Positions 7,966-18,650 of a stretch of DNA of 34,207 bases are shown here, one piece after another. A program made the translations under genes and the position numbers. The stretch comes from Tritrichomonas foetus (lineage: Eukaryota > Parabasalia > Tritrichomonadida > Tritrichomonadidae), in the NCBI GenBank assembly GCA_001839685.1, contig MLAK01000601.1, positions 1 to 34,207 of the forward strand. Direction: 5' to 3'. The first letter of the stretch is position 1, and the number at the start of each line of letters is the position of its first letter. A model generated the notes under the pieces. The model saw nothing but the letters and a program-made list of their open reading frames with translations. It had not been told where the DNA came from and ran no database searches.

Positions 7966-10900
7966 ATGAATTCGGACTCTTCTCCCAACCAGAGTCGCGA
8001 AAAAGATATTTTCCAATCACGGAAGAATTCATTCCTACGTTCTCTTAAAGTCGCTATCCACAAAATATCAGACGACCAGTTCATTCACCAAATGGTGGAC
8101 GATCCATCCTCAATTGCTTATATTCCTGACAGAGTTGTTGAAATAATTCAAAGAACTATTCAAGACGAGAGAGAAAAATATTTAATGGAGTTACTCCATC
8201 AATTTGATAACGTGAAATATAAAAAGGAGATGACTGCAAACGATGCTGAACTTTTGAGAATAAAACAATCATTAAATTCTGTAACAAATTCTATCAACAC
8301 AACGAAATTTCTATTCAATGATATGAGAAAAAGTTTAATGAATGATATTGATGATGCAAAAATGCAAGTTAATTCTTTAGTGACAGCAGCAATTGCTGGA
8401 AGAAATATAACTGTTTCCAATTCATCATCACTACAAAAACAACTCAATTTTGTTACGAAAAAGTTCAATGAAATTGACATTCCAAATATTAAAAAGAAAT
8501 ATGAAAACGAAATTAATGAACATTTAATAAAAGAAGAGAAACTTGAAAAAAATATTGCAAAATTAGAAAAACAAAACGAAAAACTTGAAGATCAAAATTC
8601 ACTCTTAAAAGACCGTCTCAGAAATGCAGAAAATTCAATTGATATATTAAAAATCAAAATAAAAACTTATAAAGATATTCAACTTCAAGTTTCGGCAGCA
8701 AAAGGTCAAATTCAAGCTTTGCAACAAGAGATAGAAAGTAAAAATAAAACAATTCAAAATTTCGTGAATGAAAAATCAGATCATTCTGTTTCTTATTTAC
8801 AAAACAATTATTCTGATCTAAAAGTTAAATATGAACAGGTCGAAAGAGAAAATTCTAAACTCAAAGAAAAACTATCAATGATAAGTTTAAGTGAAAAAGA
8901 AGCTGATCATCAAAACTCAATAAATCAAGCAAATCTACAACTTTTAATGTCGAAAAATGCAACAATTCCACAACTCGAAAGTGATTTGCAAAAAACACAG
9001 AAAAAAGCAAAATCGCTTGAAATAGCAAACATTGAACTTGCGAAGCGATTGGAATTAACTTTAAGTGAACAAAAAGAATTATATGGAACAATTGAAAAAT
9101 TGAAGGGTGAATTATCAGGGACAACAAGTGATATTCATGATAAAGCGGAATTAAGAGGCGAGGTTGAACTTCTTAAGGAAGAACTTGCTGCATCTAAAAA
9201 GCATATTTCAGATTTAGATTCGAACATTTTTGAATTAAGTCAACAAAATCAAAAGCTTCAAAGAGAAATTGATGAAAAAACAAATCAACTTGATGAATCA
9301 ACTTTATCATTTTCCAGTATAAGATCAAGGCTTCAATCATCATTAGCAGAATCTGAAACAAAAGTATCTTTCCTGACATCAAGGCTCAAAGAATATGAAA
9401 GTTCAATTCATTCAAACTTAATGAATTTAAGAATAAAAGATATGAAATTATCTGATTTAAGTCAATCTAAAATTGAACTTGAAGAATTATCGAATTCATT
9501 AACCAAAAAACTTGAAGAAAAAGAAGTTGAATATAAACAAGCATCTATTTCTTTTGAACAATCTGCGGAAGCTTATTTTTATGCACAAGAAGAATTAAAG
9601 CAGAAAGAAGATACAATTCAAAAACTTTTACAAGCTGATGAAATTTCAAAACAACAGCGCGTAAAAATGTCTAATAAAATAGAATCAGATACTTTGACCA
9701 TTCAACGACTCAATTCATCAATACATGAATTATCAGGTGATAAAGATCAGCTTCTTTCCGAAATCGACATAAAGAACAGAGAAATTGAAGCTCTTGATTC
9801 TCAAATAAAGGAAAAAGACGAACTTGTTCAATCAAAAGATAAAACAATTTCGAAATTAAAGTCTTCTAATCATTCTCTAAGGAAAACTCTTCAATCATTA
9901 GAATCACTCAAGTCTGAAAAAGAGAAAAATGTATCAGATTGGATTAAAAAAGCTGCAGTGATTGATTTAAAGCTTAAAAAATCCGAAGATCTGATTCAAC
10001 TTCTGAGAGATGAAAAACAAGCTTTGATCAAAGACAAAAATGAAATTCAAAAGAAACTAATGGCCGAAAAAATCGAACTCGAAGGAAAAATACAAACCTT
10101 AGAAAAGGAAACTATTCAATTAACAAGAGATAAAACTGATACAGAAATGAAACTTAAAGAAAGCATTGATAGTAATAGCATATTAACTGGAAAATTATCT
10201 AAAAGTACTGAAGATATTGATAATTTAATGAAAGAGAACGGTAAAATCCAAAATGAATCTTTACAAAATCAACAAAACATGAATGACCAAATTTTGAAAT
10301 TGGAACAAAAAATTACATTATATGAGACGAAAATATTTAAGCTTCTCCAACAAGTTGGAGATGTAATTAAAATTAGAAAGATACATGAAATTCCAGCATA
10401 TCTGAGAAAATATAAAGAAAGTTATGAGAAATTATTAGAAACTGATGAAACAATTAGGAAAATCTTGAAAGTATCCGAATATACGAATATCACCGAAATT
10501 ATTCAAAAAAATAAAGATGATTTAAATAGATTAAGTGTTTTCGAGGCCAAAATAAGGCGTATTGTTGGAAACTTTGATTTGAATCTTTTAGCACAAACAA
10601 TCCAAGAGTCAGTCGCTTTACGTTCACAATTAAGTGACCTTCTTAAAGTAGATCCTGTTTCATTTTATGATACAATCGAAACTAAAATGAAGAAACTCAA
10701 AAATTATGAAGAAAGAGAAGAAATTATGAGATCATTATTCAAGAATGGAACAAATGATTTAGTAAATAAGGTGTCAAATATGAAAAAGTCAAGTCAAGAA
10801 TCAAGAAAATTGGTTAAGAAATTAATGAATTTATTCCAAGTTGAAAACAAAGATGAGTTATCTCCTAAAGTGGCAATTTTATTAACCCAATTCCAAGAAA

Positions 10901-13900
10901 TAAGATCCATAATTCATGCCAATGATAATGAGAGTAATCTATCTGAAATTATTTCTGAAATTGTTGATAAATTAAAAGATTCAACGAATGAGTTACAATC
11001 TATACACAAGCTTTTTGAGTCAAAAGACACCGAATCCAGTCAAGAAAATTCCAAAACAAATAACTCGAGGAGTGATTCTAATTTTGACTATAAAGTTTCT
11101 TTGGTGAAACAAATTGATAACCTAATTAAAGAAAATGAAAGTTATCGGAGCACCACCAGATATCTCAATGAAACACTACCAATTAGTGAATCTGAAGATC
11201 TTGTTTTTCGATGTTCACAATTAAGACAGAAAGTTGAACAGTTGGAGATGCAACAAAAGGCAATAGAGAAATGCCTTCCAAATAATCTTCTTGGAAGTCT
11301 ACCTGAAAGAGTATCTCAAATGGCTAATAATTTCATTTTATATAAAACTCAAGTTGCAGAAATCAAAAATGCGATTGGAGATAAACTTGATGGAACAATC
11401 TCTAATACTGTTTCAATGCTTTTAACAAAGTTTGAAGAATATGAAAGAAAGGAAAGACTTTTAATCTCAACTCTTGGTGATTCATTTTCCGGAAATGCAT
11501 TTGAATCTGTGAATGAAGTAATTAAAACAAATAATGAATATTATTTGACAATGCAAAAACTACAAGATTTATTGAAGAAAGAAAGCCAAGAAGATATAAT
11601 TAACAAAGTTGAAGTATCTTTGAAAGAAAAGGCAAAATTAGAAGAAAAAATAAACGAATATGATGAGATCTTTTCTGACAACTATGGAACAAAAGAAAAA
11701 TTATTTAAATTAGTGCAAAATGATTCGTTTTTGAATAAATTAAAGAAATCTTATGAATGCAAAACAAATGAAGAATTAGTTAAATTAATCAATAAAGATA
11801 AAAATCTTCTTAAAGGAATAATTGAACAAATACCACATGATTTTGATGATGAAGGAGTCATTGAAAGAATGAGCCATTTCAATACACTCAATCTTTTCCA
11901 AAAGGAATTATTTGATATGTTTTCGGTCACAAACGCAGATGACTTCTTTAATAAAATTGAAGAGCAAGAAAATGAACTAATAAAATCAAGAAAACTGAAA
12001 GTTGATCTTCTTGAAATTCTTCCATCTAACATCGAAGGTGATATTACCGACAAAACTACACAAATTGTCAAACAATGTCTTCTTTATCAAAGACAATATA
12101 CACAAATCAAATCACTAATTCCTTCTTCATTCCATGGTTCTATTTCTTCAAAAGTTGAACAGATTGTTAATCAATTAAAGAAATATGAAGAACAAAACGA
12201 TGATGTCAAAAAACTATTTCCAGAATCTTATGACGGATCTTTAGTGATGAATATCAATCGTTTGAAGAATGGGAATGAAACACTGGCATTGCAACTTCAT
12301 GAGATCAATTCTTTATTGCCAGATACTTTTGTTGGAAATGAAACTGATAAAATTAAGTTATTACTAAGTGATTATGCCTTACAAAAAGAAATCATTCATC
12401 AGATTTCCAAATCATTAAACTCATATGATAACTTCAATTCATCAAATTCATTAAACTCAATAATTTCTCATTCAATTGTGGATGATGTTAACGAACTATT
12501 AAACAAAAATCAATTATTAATTAAAGAAAGAAGTGAAGTTTTGAAATTACTAGATTCAAATAATTTAATTGATTCAGTTCAACAAATTATCAACAATATA
12601 GCCAACTGCAAGAAAACTATGAAAACTATTTCCCATGCATTAGTCTGTTCGGATAATGATATTTTAGATAGAATACAGGAATTAATAGACAATTCAAATT
12701 TATTAAAGAGCATTTATCAGACTTTAAATACCAATTCTAATATTGTTGAAGTAATAAATGAACTCAAAGAATCAGAAAAATCTCTGAAAATCATAAATTC
12801 ATTAATACCAGAAAATCTTACAAAGAATTATGAAAGTGATAAATCTTCTTTGCACTCTAAAATATTAACACTTGTAGATTACCATAATGAAAGAAAAGAA
12901 ATTTTGGAGCAATTTGGCATAAAAGACAATCTTTTTGAATCAATATCTAAAATGTACAATGAAAAAGAAGAAACGAGTAAGAACATCAAATTAATTAAAA
13001 ATGCTTTACCAGATGAAGTTCAAAATTACCACGGCCCTCTAACTTTGCAAATTCTCAAAATAATTGAATCTTATCAAGCTTTGAAAAACGAGTTCTCTCA
13101 GCTAAATGAGAAACTGAAAAGTTTCCATGGAGACATAAATACTAAAGTTGATGGATTATTAAACCAAAATTCATCGCTTTTGAAACAGCAAACAGACATT
13201 TCCTTATTATTACCAAATAACATCAACGGAAGTTTAGTTGAAAGAGCTTCACAATTATGTACAGACTATTCAAATTATGAAATTCAACAAGTTAAATTAT
13301 CAAAGCTAATACCTTATGAATTTACTGGAAATATTTTAGATAAAGCGACTGGATTAATCAATGTTTTCAAAGAGCAAAGAATTTTATTCGATAAAATTAA
13401 TAAACTAATTCCAAAGGAATTCGAAGGAAATTCATTGTCAAGTAAAATCGAAACAATGTATAATCAATATATCGAAACAAATCGAATTATTCAACGATCA
13501 ATGAAACTGTTTGGAAGTAGTCTCACCAAAGGATCGCATTTCGAATTAACTGATGCTATCAGTTCCTTATTTGAACAAATTGAAAAACTAACATCCGAAA
13601 ACTTATCACTAAAAGAAAAATTCACTGAGATTCAAGAATCAATTAATTCTGAAAACATAAATGCCTTTTTACTTGAAGCCAAGGAGGATAGACAATTACT
13701 TAACAATATTTCGTCTTTGTTTGAATTAGCAAGCAATGAATCAAATTTCGTTCAGACTCGAAAACCGAAATACAATGAAAATTTATATTCAATTATCCAG
13801 AAAATGCTGATTAATCATAAAAATTTGACATCTGAAAGAGAAGAATTGATTTCAATTGTTGATAAATTTGAATTTAATGGGAATTTATTGAGCCAAATTT

Positions 13901-16900
13901 CCCAGATCATTGGGAAAATTAAGGAAAACGACAATATTATCCAATCTCTGAATAAAATAATACCTCAAGATATCAGAGGAATAGACATAGAACAAAGATT
14001 AAATGGATTAGTGAAACGATTTACTGAACAAAATCATTTTGTTGAAAATGCTTTAAGATTATTACCATCAGATCAACATGGAACTCTCAATGAAAAAATA
14101 GAGTTTTTAGTTAAAAGTAATCAACAACTTCAAAAAGAAAGGAAATTAATAATCTCTTATCTTCCTACTTCCCATCAATCTGATTTCCCAGATTCAATTT
14201 CAACTCTGGTTTCGGAAATTTCCAAATATAAAAGTATTTTGAATAATATTGCTTCTTATATTTCATTGGAATCCTCAGTCCAGTATGAACTTCTTCCATC
14301 ACAAATTGAACAAATATCTGATGAAAGAAATGCTTTATTGAAGTTGAAGTCAACTCTAATCAAGAAATTAAACAGTAAAGATATTTTTGATCAAGTTGAT
14401 CGATTATTAACAATTGAAAATCAAAATAAATTTGTCAACGATATAGTACCAAGAACTTTTCGCGGTAGTTTTGAAGGAAGAGTACAATCATTCGTCGATG
14501 ATTATCACGATAAAGAAAACAAACTTGAAAAGATTGACAACATTATTTCTGGAACCGGCGATTTAATGAAACGCATCCAAAAAATGAATCAAGAAAATAC
14601 TGAAAACTTAGAAAAACTCACAATCATTGAAAACATTTTACCAAAAGATATGAATATTGAAGGAAGAACACTTATCGACAAAATATCTTACTTATCAAAG
14701 AAAATAACTTTAATTTATTCAATCCTTGAATGCAATTCAAATCAAGAAATTGAAGATATTCTCGAAGGCGTATTAAGAGTTAATAAAACATATAGAAATC
14801 AATTCAATCAATTATCAACAATAATTCCAAAGGAATACCTTGACGTAGCATATCAAAACACCTTTTCAATTCCATATAATATATCTCTAAATAGTTCAAA
14901 TTCATTCGAACAAGTTAATAATTCTAGTAATGATTCAATTGTTATTTTGGCTATTGAAAAAATGCTGAATGATTGTCAGAAACAGAAACAAACTCTAGAA
15001 TATATTGATGAGCAAGTTCCAGGTGATCAAAAACATATTCCAAAAATCGATTCTCTCATTAAATCTAAAGAAAAATTGAATCAAAGAATTCAATTTCTTA
15101 ATGAAATAATACCAGAATCATATAGTGGTGAAATTGAAGAAAAAATTACCAATATAATTAAAGAATTAGCAACTTCAAAAGCCAAATTAAATTCGTTTGA
15201 AGAGGTCCTTGGAAGTCAAGGTAATGAGATCAACAAACTAATTGAAATGCAAACCGAAATAAAGAAAAACAAAGAAAAATTACGAAATTTAGCAGACAAT
15301 ATTCCTCTTGATTTTGAAGGGAAAGATATTGAAGAAAGACTTGAAAATCTTGTTCATTCATATCAAGAAAAATCTAAAATTATTATGGCGATTAATCAAA
15401 CTTTACCAGAAAGTTATGACAATGAATCAATTATTCAAAGAACAATGAATATAGTCAATGAAAATCAAAATTTAAGTAAGCACTTTATTATATTGTCAAA
15501 TGAAATACCAACTGAATTTAGTCAAGATTCTAATAAAGAAAATCCAGAAGATACTATTGATAATAGGCTTCAAATGCTTATTGAAAAATATCAAGAATTC
15601 AAAGAAATATGTCTTGAACTTAATGGAGTTTTAGAATTAGAAAATCAAAATGAAATTACTCAAAATGTCAGATTACTAATTAATGACAAAGATAACTATT
15701 TAAAGAATTTGAATATATTATCCAATACAATCAATTCAGCATTTAATGAACAAAATACTGTTGAAGAAGAGGACCAAATTAATGATATAATGTCGTATGA
15801 TGAAACCAATAGAAATGCAAATCAATTAGTTAATATTAAGAGCGAATTTGATATGATTCGCACAATTCTCGATTTTAATAAGTCATCTACTCTGAGTACA
15901 AGTGATCATGTTAAATATATCCTGAATAATTATAAATCAATTCTAGAAATTTTTGGTATAGACTCTGATTCTGATATTGAAAAGATAAAACATGATGCTC
16001 ACATAATAATGGAGAACTCAATTCTGTATACTCAAGTTTCTAACATCATAATGTCTGATACCACAAATGAGCAAATTGATATTATTCAAGAGATCAAGAA
16101 TCTCATTTTCCAAAATCATACCTATGCTAATCAAATCAAATTTATTAATGAAAAAATTCCACAAGAATTTAATAGTGAAACAATTGAAAATAGAATTGAG
16201 TCGTTTAAATCGAAATATCAATTCTATTTCATTGAAATTACTAAGATTCGTGAAATGCTCGAAAATAGTCGTGTAATTGTAAAAGACGATACAGAAAATG
16301 AAAATATTTCAAGCCAAGTTCTGTCTTTAATAGAATTAAGAAATAAACTCAATGAAGAGATGATTGAAATCGATTCTAGAATCCCTGTCGAGATTAACAA
16401 TGAATCAAACATAAATCTTGTTGAGAAAATAGATAAGTTTGTTTCTATATATAATGAACAAAAAGACAAATTATTAGGATTAAATAATCTCTTTGATTCA
16501 GAAACAGACATTTTTGGGCAAATCATTGAATTAAATAATACCAGAGATACGATGAACAAAGTTACAAGTCTTTTGAATATTTCTGATTCAACTGAAAATT
16601 TATTATCAAAAATTCAAGGATTATTAGACACTGAAAATCATGTTAATAATTTATTTGAAAAACTTGAGATCAATGGTGAAAGTGCTGACGAAAAATGTTT
16701 GAATCTTCATGAAAATTATTGTTTAAAGAATAAAGAAATAGAAAATTTAGAATCTGAAATGTTAGAGAAAAACACTCTTAAAGAAGAGCTTTCTATTCTC
16801 ACAAGAGTTATATGTCAAATCAAACAAATATATGAACCTGTTTCTGAAAATGTAAATGAAAATCAAGAAGTAAATGAAAATCAAGAAGAAAATGGAAATC

Positions 16901-18426
16901 AAGAAGAAAATGGAAATCAAGAAGAAAATGGAAATCAAGAAGAAAATGGAAATCAAGAAGTAAATGAAAACCAAGAAGTAAATGGAAACTATGAAGAAAA
17001 AGAGAATACAACATCAAATATGAATGAAGATGAAAATCATGATTTTCAGAGCTTAATTGAGAAAGTCTTGAATACTAAAAAAGAATATGATGCAACATTA
17101 ATTCAGATTCCTCCTGAATTTAATAGAAGTATAAGTGAATTTTCTCAAAAATATCATTCGCTTAAATCATTAATGACTTCTTTAGAAAGTTTATTTGATA
17201 CAAATGAAAACAACCATCCAGAACAAAGTCTATTTGACAGTGTCAATGAGTTAGTTAACGAGTATACCTTAATAAAATCTTATGTGAATAAAGTTCCTGA
17301 TAATAAATTAATATCTGATGCCGTGAAATTAATCACGATAGAATATGAAAACGACGAAAATATATTTGCTCGACTTTCACAAGTGTTAAAAAATATTACT
17401 ATTGAGAAATCAAATGAAACTTCAAACGAAGGCATAAATGAAGAACCAAATGAACAGCCAAACGAAGCCGCTAATAATGAAAATAGCGTTGGACAAAATC
17501 AACAGAAACATGAAGATTTATTAAATCAGATTGAGAAACTTTCGAATTTAATTCCATCTAAATTCAACAAAGATTTTCTTGCCTTTGTTGAAGAATATGA
17601 AAAGAATTTATCTGCTTTAAACTCCCTTGATTTTATCTTCTCTGGTTCAGACTCAATTTTTGAGAAAATTACCACACTCGCAAATCTAATGAGCCAAATC
17701 CCAGAAGAGCTCAATGGAGGCATCACTGAATTAGTGAATTCTTATATTGAAACACAAAATGATCTAAAAATAATTAAAGAGAAAATAAACCCAGAAAAAG
17801 AACCAATTGATGCAATTAATGAAGTTTACTTAATGTTACCAACTGAATATCAATCATCTCCACTTTCTATTGCATTGAATGACTTTTTATCTGAATTAAT
17901 AGAATTGGTTGGGATTCAAAATTCAGAAAAATTATTGGATAAAGTCAAAAGATTAAAAGAAATATTAAAAGATGCACAAGCAATTTTAATTAAAGCAAAA
18001 TTTGCAGGTTTTACAGGTCATAAATTATCAGATGCACAAAAATTCCTTGAAGAATCAGCAAAAGAAATAGAAAAGCAACATAATAATGAAGATTTTCAAA
18101 ATACATTAATTGACTTAAGTACATCATATAAAAATGAAATAGCAGAAATTGTGAAAAGTAAGGAAAACTTAAAGCAAATTCTAGAAAAACAGAAAAATGA
18201 TAACAAATCAATAAAAGAAAGAGGAAATGCTCGTGAAGGTGAATTAATGGATCAAATTGAAGAAGAACAAAGGACAGTACGACAACTACAAAACCAAAAT
18301 GAAAGCCTTCAGAAAGTGAAAGCGGAATTATTACAATATTTGCTTGGAAAGGCTTTTGATAGAGATGTTTTGAAAGCTGAACTTAGTGAACAAGAATACT
18401 CAGAAGTATCAAAAATTATTGAATGA
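7966..18426 (+). CDS. Giant coiled-coil protein with 33-residue helical repeats ('viral A-type inclusion protein'-like)
   Basis: A single uninterrupted 3486-codon gene. Residues 1-about 100 are a small, less repetitive N-terminal region. About 185-795 are heptad-rich long coiled coil. From about 800 to 3300 the protein is a helical repeat array with the recurrent pattern I-x-x-L-I/L-P-x-x-F/Y-x-G-S...K-I...L-V...Y. Its prolines recur at exactly 33 residues, for example Pro1353, 1386, 1419, 1452 and Pro1750, 1783, 1816, and Pro1072, 1105. Residues 2963-3010 are an Asn/Glu/Gln 6-residue tandem repeat. The C-terminus is again coiled coil, ending in a short conserved-looking segment (LLQYLLGKAFDRDVLKAEL). 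No membrane segment or catalytic motif. Trichomonad genomes carry many such proteins, usually named after viral A-type inclusion repeats by similarity of composition; a structural, cytoskeletal or spacer role is inferred. No relation to a virus is implied. Confidence 0.9.
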   Translation: MNSDSSPNQSREKDIFQSRKNSFLRSLKVAIHKISDDQFIHQMVDDPSSIAYIPDRVVEIIQRTIQDEREKYLMELLHQFDNVKYKKEMTANDAELLRIKQSLNSVTNSINTTKFLFNDMRKSLMNDIDDAKMQVNSLVTAAIAGRNITVSNSSSLQKQLNFVTKKFNEIDIPNIKKKYENEINEHLIKEEKLEKNIAKLEKQNEKLEDQNSLLKDRLRNAENSIDILKIKIKTYKDIQLQVSAAKGQIQALQQEIESKNKTIQNFVNEKSDHSVSYLQNNYSDLKVKYEQVERENSKLKEKLSMISLSEKEADHQNSINQANLQLLMSKNATIPQLESDLQKTQKKAKSLEIANIELAKRLELTLSEQKELYGTIEKLKGELSGTTSDIHDKAELRGEVELLKEELAASKKHISDLDSNIFELSQQNQKLQREIDEKTNQLDESTLSFSSIRSRLQSSLAESETKVSFLTSRLKEYESSIHSNLMNLRIKDMKLSDLSQSKIELEELSNSLTKKLEEKEVEYKQASISFEQSAEAYFYAQEELKQKEDTIQKLLQADEISKQQRVKMSNKIESDTLTIQRLNSSIHELSGDKDQLLSEIDIKNREIEALDSQIKEKDELVQSKDKTISKLKSSNHSLRKTLQSLESLKSEKEKNVSDWIKKAAVIDLKLKKSEDLIQLLRDEKQALIKDKNEIQKKLMAEKIELEGKIQTLEKETIQLTRDKTDTEMKLKESIDSNSILTGKLSKSTEDIDNLMKENGKIQNESLQNQQNMNDQILKLEQKITLYETKIFKLLQQVGDVIKIRKIHEIPAYLRKYKESYEKLLETDETIRKILKVSEYTNITEIIQKNKDDLNRLSVFEAKIRRIVGNFDLNLLAQTIQESVALRSQLSDLLKVDPVSFYDTIETKMKKLKNYEEREEIMRSLFKNGTNDLVNKVSNMKKSSQESRKLVKKLMNLFQVENKDELSPKVAILLTQFQEIRSIIHANDNESNLSEIISEIVDKLKDSTNELQSIHKLFESKDTESSQENSKTNNSRSDSNFDYKVSLVKQIDNLIKENESYRSTTRYLNETLPISESEDLVFRCSQLRQKVEQLEMQQKAIEKCLPNNLLGSLPERVSQMANNFILYKTQVAEIKNAIGDKLDGTISNTVSMLLTKFEEYERKERLLISTLGDSFSGNAFESVNEVIKTNNEYYLTMQKLQDLLKKESQEDIINKVEVSLKEKAKLEEKINEYDEIFSDNYGTKEKLFKLVQNDSFLNKLKKSYECKTNEELVKLINKDKNLLKGIIEQIPHDFDDEGVIERMSHFNTLNLFQKELFDMFSVTNADDFFNKIEEQENELIKSRKLKVDLLEILPSNIEGDITDKTTQIVKQCLLYQRQYTQIKSLIPSSFHGSISSKVEQIVNQLKKYEEQNDDVKKLFPESYDGSLVMNINRLKNGNETLALQLHEINSLLPDTFVGNETDKIKLLLSDYALQKEIIHQISKSLNSYDNFNSSNSLNSIISHSIVDDVNELLNKNQLLIKERSEVLKLLDSNNLIDSVQQIINNIANCKKTMKTISHALVCSDNDILDRIQELIDNSNLLKSIYQTLNTNSNIVEVINELKESEKSLKIINSLIPENLTKNYESDKSSLHSKILTLVDYHNERKEILEQFGIKDNLFESISKMYNEKEETSKNIKLIKNALPDEVQNYHGPLTLQILKIIESYQALKNEFSQLNEKLKSFHGDINTKVDGLLNQNSSLLKQQTDISLLLPNNINGSLVERASQLCTDYSNYEIQQVKLSKLIPYEFTGNILDKATGLINVFKEQRILFDKINKLIPKEFEGNSLSSKIETMYNQYIETNRIIQRSMKLFGSSLTKGSHFELTDAISSLFEQIEKLTSENLSLKEKFTEIQESINSENINAFLLEAKEDRQLLNNISSLFELASNESNFVQTRKPKYNENLYSIIQKMLINHKNLTSEREELISIVDKFEFNGNLLSQISQIIGKIKENDNIIQSLNKIIPQDIRGIDIEQRLNGLVKRFTEQNHFVENALRLLPSDQHGTLNEKIEFLVKSNQQLQKERKLIISYLPTSHQSDFPDSISTLVSEISKYKSILNNIASYISLESSVQYELLPSQIEQISDERNALLKLKSTLIKKLNSKDIFDQVDRLLTIENQNKFVNDIVPRTFRGSFEGRVQSFVDDYHDKENKLEKIDNIISGTGDLMKRIQKMNQENTENLEKLTIIENILPKDMNIEGRTLIDKISYLSKKITLIYSILECNSNQEIEDILEGVLRVNKTYRNQFNQLSTIIPKEYLDVAYQNTFSIPYNISLNSSNSFEQVNNSSNDSIVILAIEKMLNDCQKQKQTLEYIDEQVPGDQKHIPKIDSLIKSKEKLNQRIQFLNEIIPESYSGEIEEKITNIIKELATSKAKLNSFEEVLGSQGNEINKLIEMQTEIKKNKEKLRNLADNIPLDFEGKDIEERLENLVHSYQEKSKIIMAINQTLPESYDNESIIQRTMNIVNENQNLSKHFIILSNEIPTEFSQDSNKENPEDTIDNRLQMLIEKYQEFKEICLELNGVLELENQNEITQNVRLLINDKDNYLKNLNILSNTINSAFNEQNTVEEEDQINDIMSYDETNRNANQLVNIKSEFDMIRTILDFNKSSTLSTSDHVKYILNNYKSILEIFGIDSDSDIEKIKHDAHIIMENSILYTQVSNIIMSDTTNEQIDIIQEIKNLIFQNHTYANQIKFINEKIPQEFNSETIENRIESFKSKYQFYFIEITKIREMLENSRVIVKDDTENENISSQVLSLIELRNKLNEEMIEIDSRIPVEINNESNINLVEKIDKFVSIYNEQKDKLLGLNNLFDSETDIFGQIIELNNTRDTMNKVTSLLNISDSTENLLSKIQGLLDTENHVNNLFEKLEINGESADEKCLNLHENYCLKNKEIENLESEMLEKNTLKEELSILTRVICQIKQIYEPVSENVNENQEVNENQEENGNQEENGNQEENGNQEENGNQEVNENQEVNGNYEEKENTTSNMNEDENHDFQSLIEKVLNTKKEYDATLIQIPPEFNRSISEFSQKYHSLKSLMTSLESLFDTNENNHPEQSLFDSVNELVNEYTLIKSYVNKVPDNKLISDAVKLITIEYENDENIFARLSQVLKNITIEKSNETSNEGINEEPNEQPNEAANNENSVGQNQQKHEDLLNQIEKLSNLIPSKFNKDFLAFVEEYEKNLSALNSLDFIFSGSDSIFEKITTLANLMSQIPEELNGGITELVNSYIETQNDLKIIKEKINPEKEPIDAINEVYLMLPTEYQSSPLSIALNDFLSELIELVGIQNSEKLLDKVKRLKEILKDAQAILIKAKFAGFTGHKLSDAQKFLEESAKEIEKQHNNEDFQNTLIDLSTSYKNEIAEIVKSKENLKQILEKQKNDNKSIKERGNAREGELMDQIEEEQRTVRQLQNQNESLQKVKAELLQYLLGKAFDRDVLKAELSEQEYSEVSKIIE
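16852..16995 (+). repeat. Coding 18-bp minisatellite, 8 units
   Basis: Eight consecutive 18-bp units of the type RWAAATGRAAATCAAGAA encode a six-residue repeat (V/E-N-E/G-N-Q-E) inside the giant gene, residues 2963-3010. The four middle units are identical at the DNA level, which suggests recent slippage or unequal exchange. Antisense ORFs across it are artefacts of the repeat. Confidence 0.95.
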
Positions 18427-18622
18427 AATCGAACACATATAAGTTTTATTTATTTATTTTAAAAACTGTTTGAATTTACCTCTTTTATTTCTTTTTTCCT
18501 TTTTGAAGATTATTAAATTAATATCAAAATAACAGTATTTTCAAAAATTACTTAATAATTGTTGATATATACATGTAATCAGGTTATCAAAATTAGATGT
18601 CAATCAAATTGACCAATTTTTA

Positions 18623-18632
18623 AACGTGCGTG
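18623..18632 (+). promoter_or_regulatory. AACGTGCGTG block before the basic coiled-coil gene
   Basis: CpG-containing ACGT block 18 bases before the ATG at 18651, followed by ACGATCA next to the start. It resembles the blocks before the genes at 7966 and 20925. Confidence 0.3.
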
Positions 18633-18650
18633 TAATATTATAAACGATCA

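Noticed and set aside
16762..17017. Two antisense ORFs with FFLISI/HFLLDF repeats
   Set aside because: Artefacts of the 18-bp coding repeat in the giant gene read backwards.
7966..18426. Reading the giant gene as viral because of the name 'A-type inclusion protein'
   Set aside because: That label reflects coiled-coil composition only; no virus-specific domain or virus gene neighbour is present.
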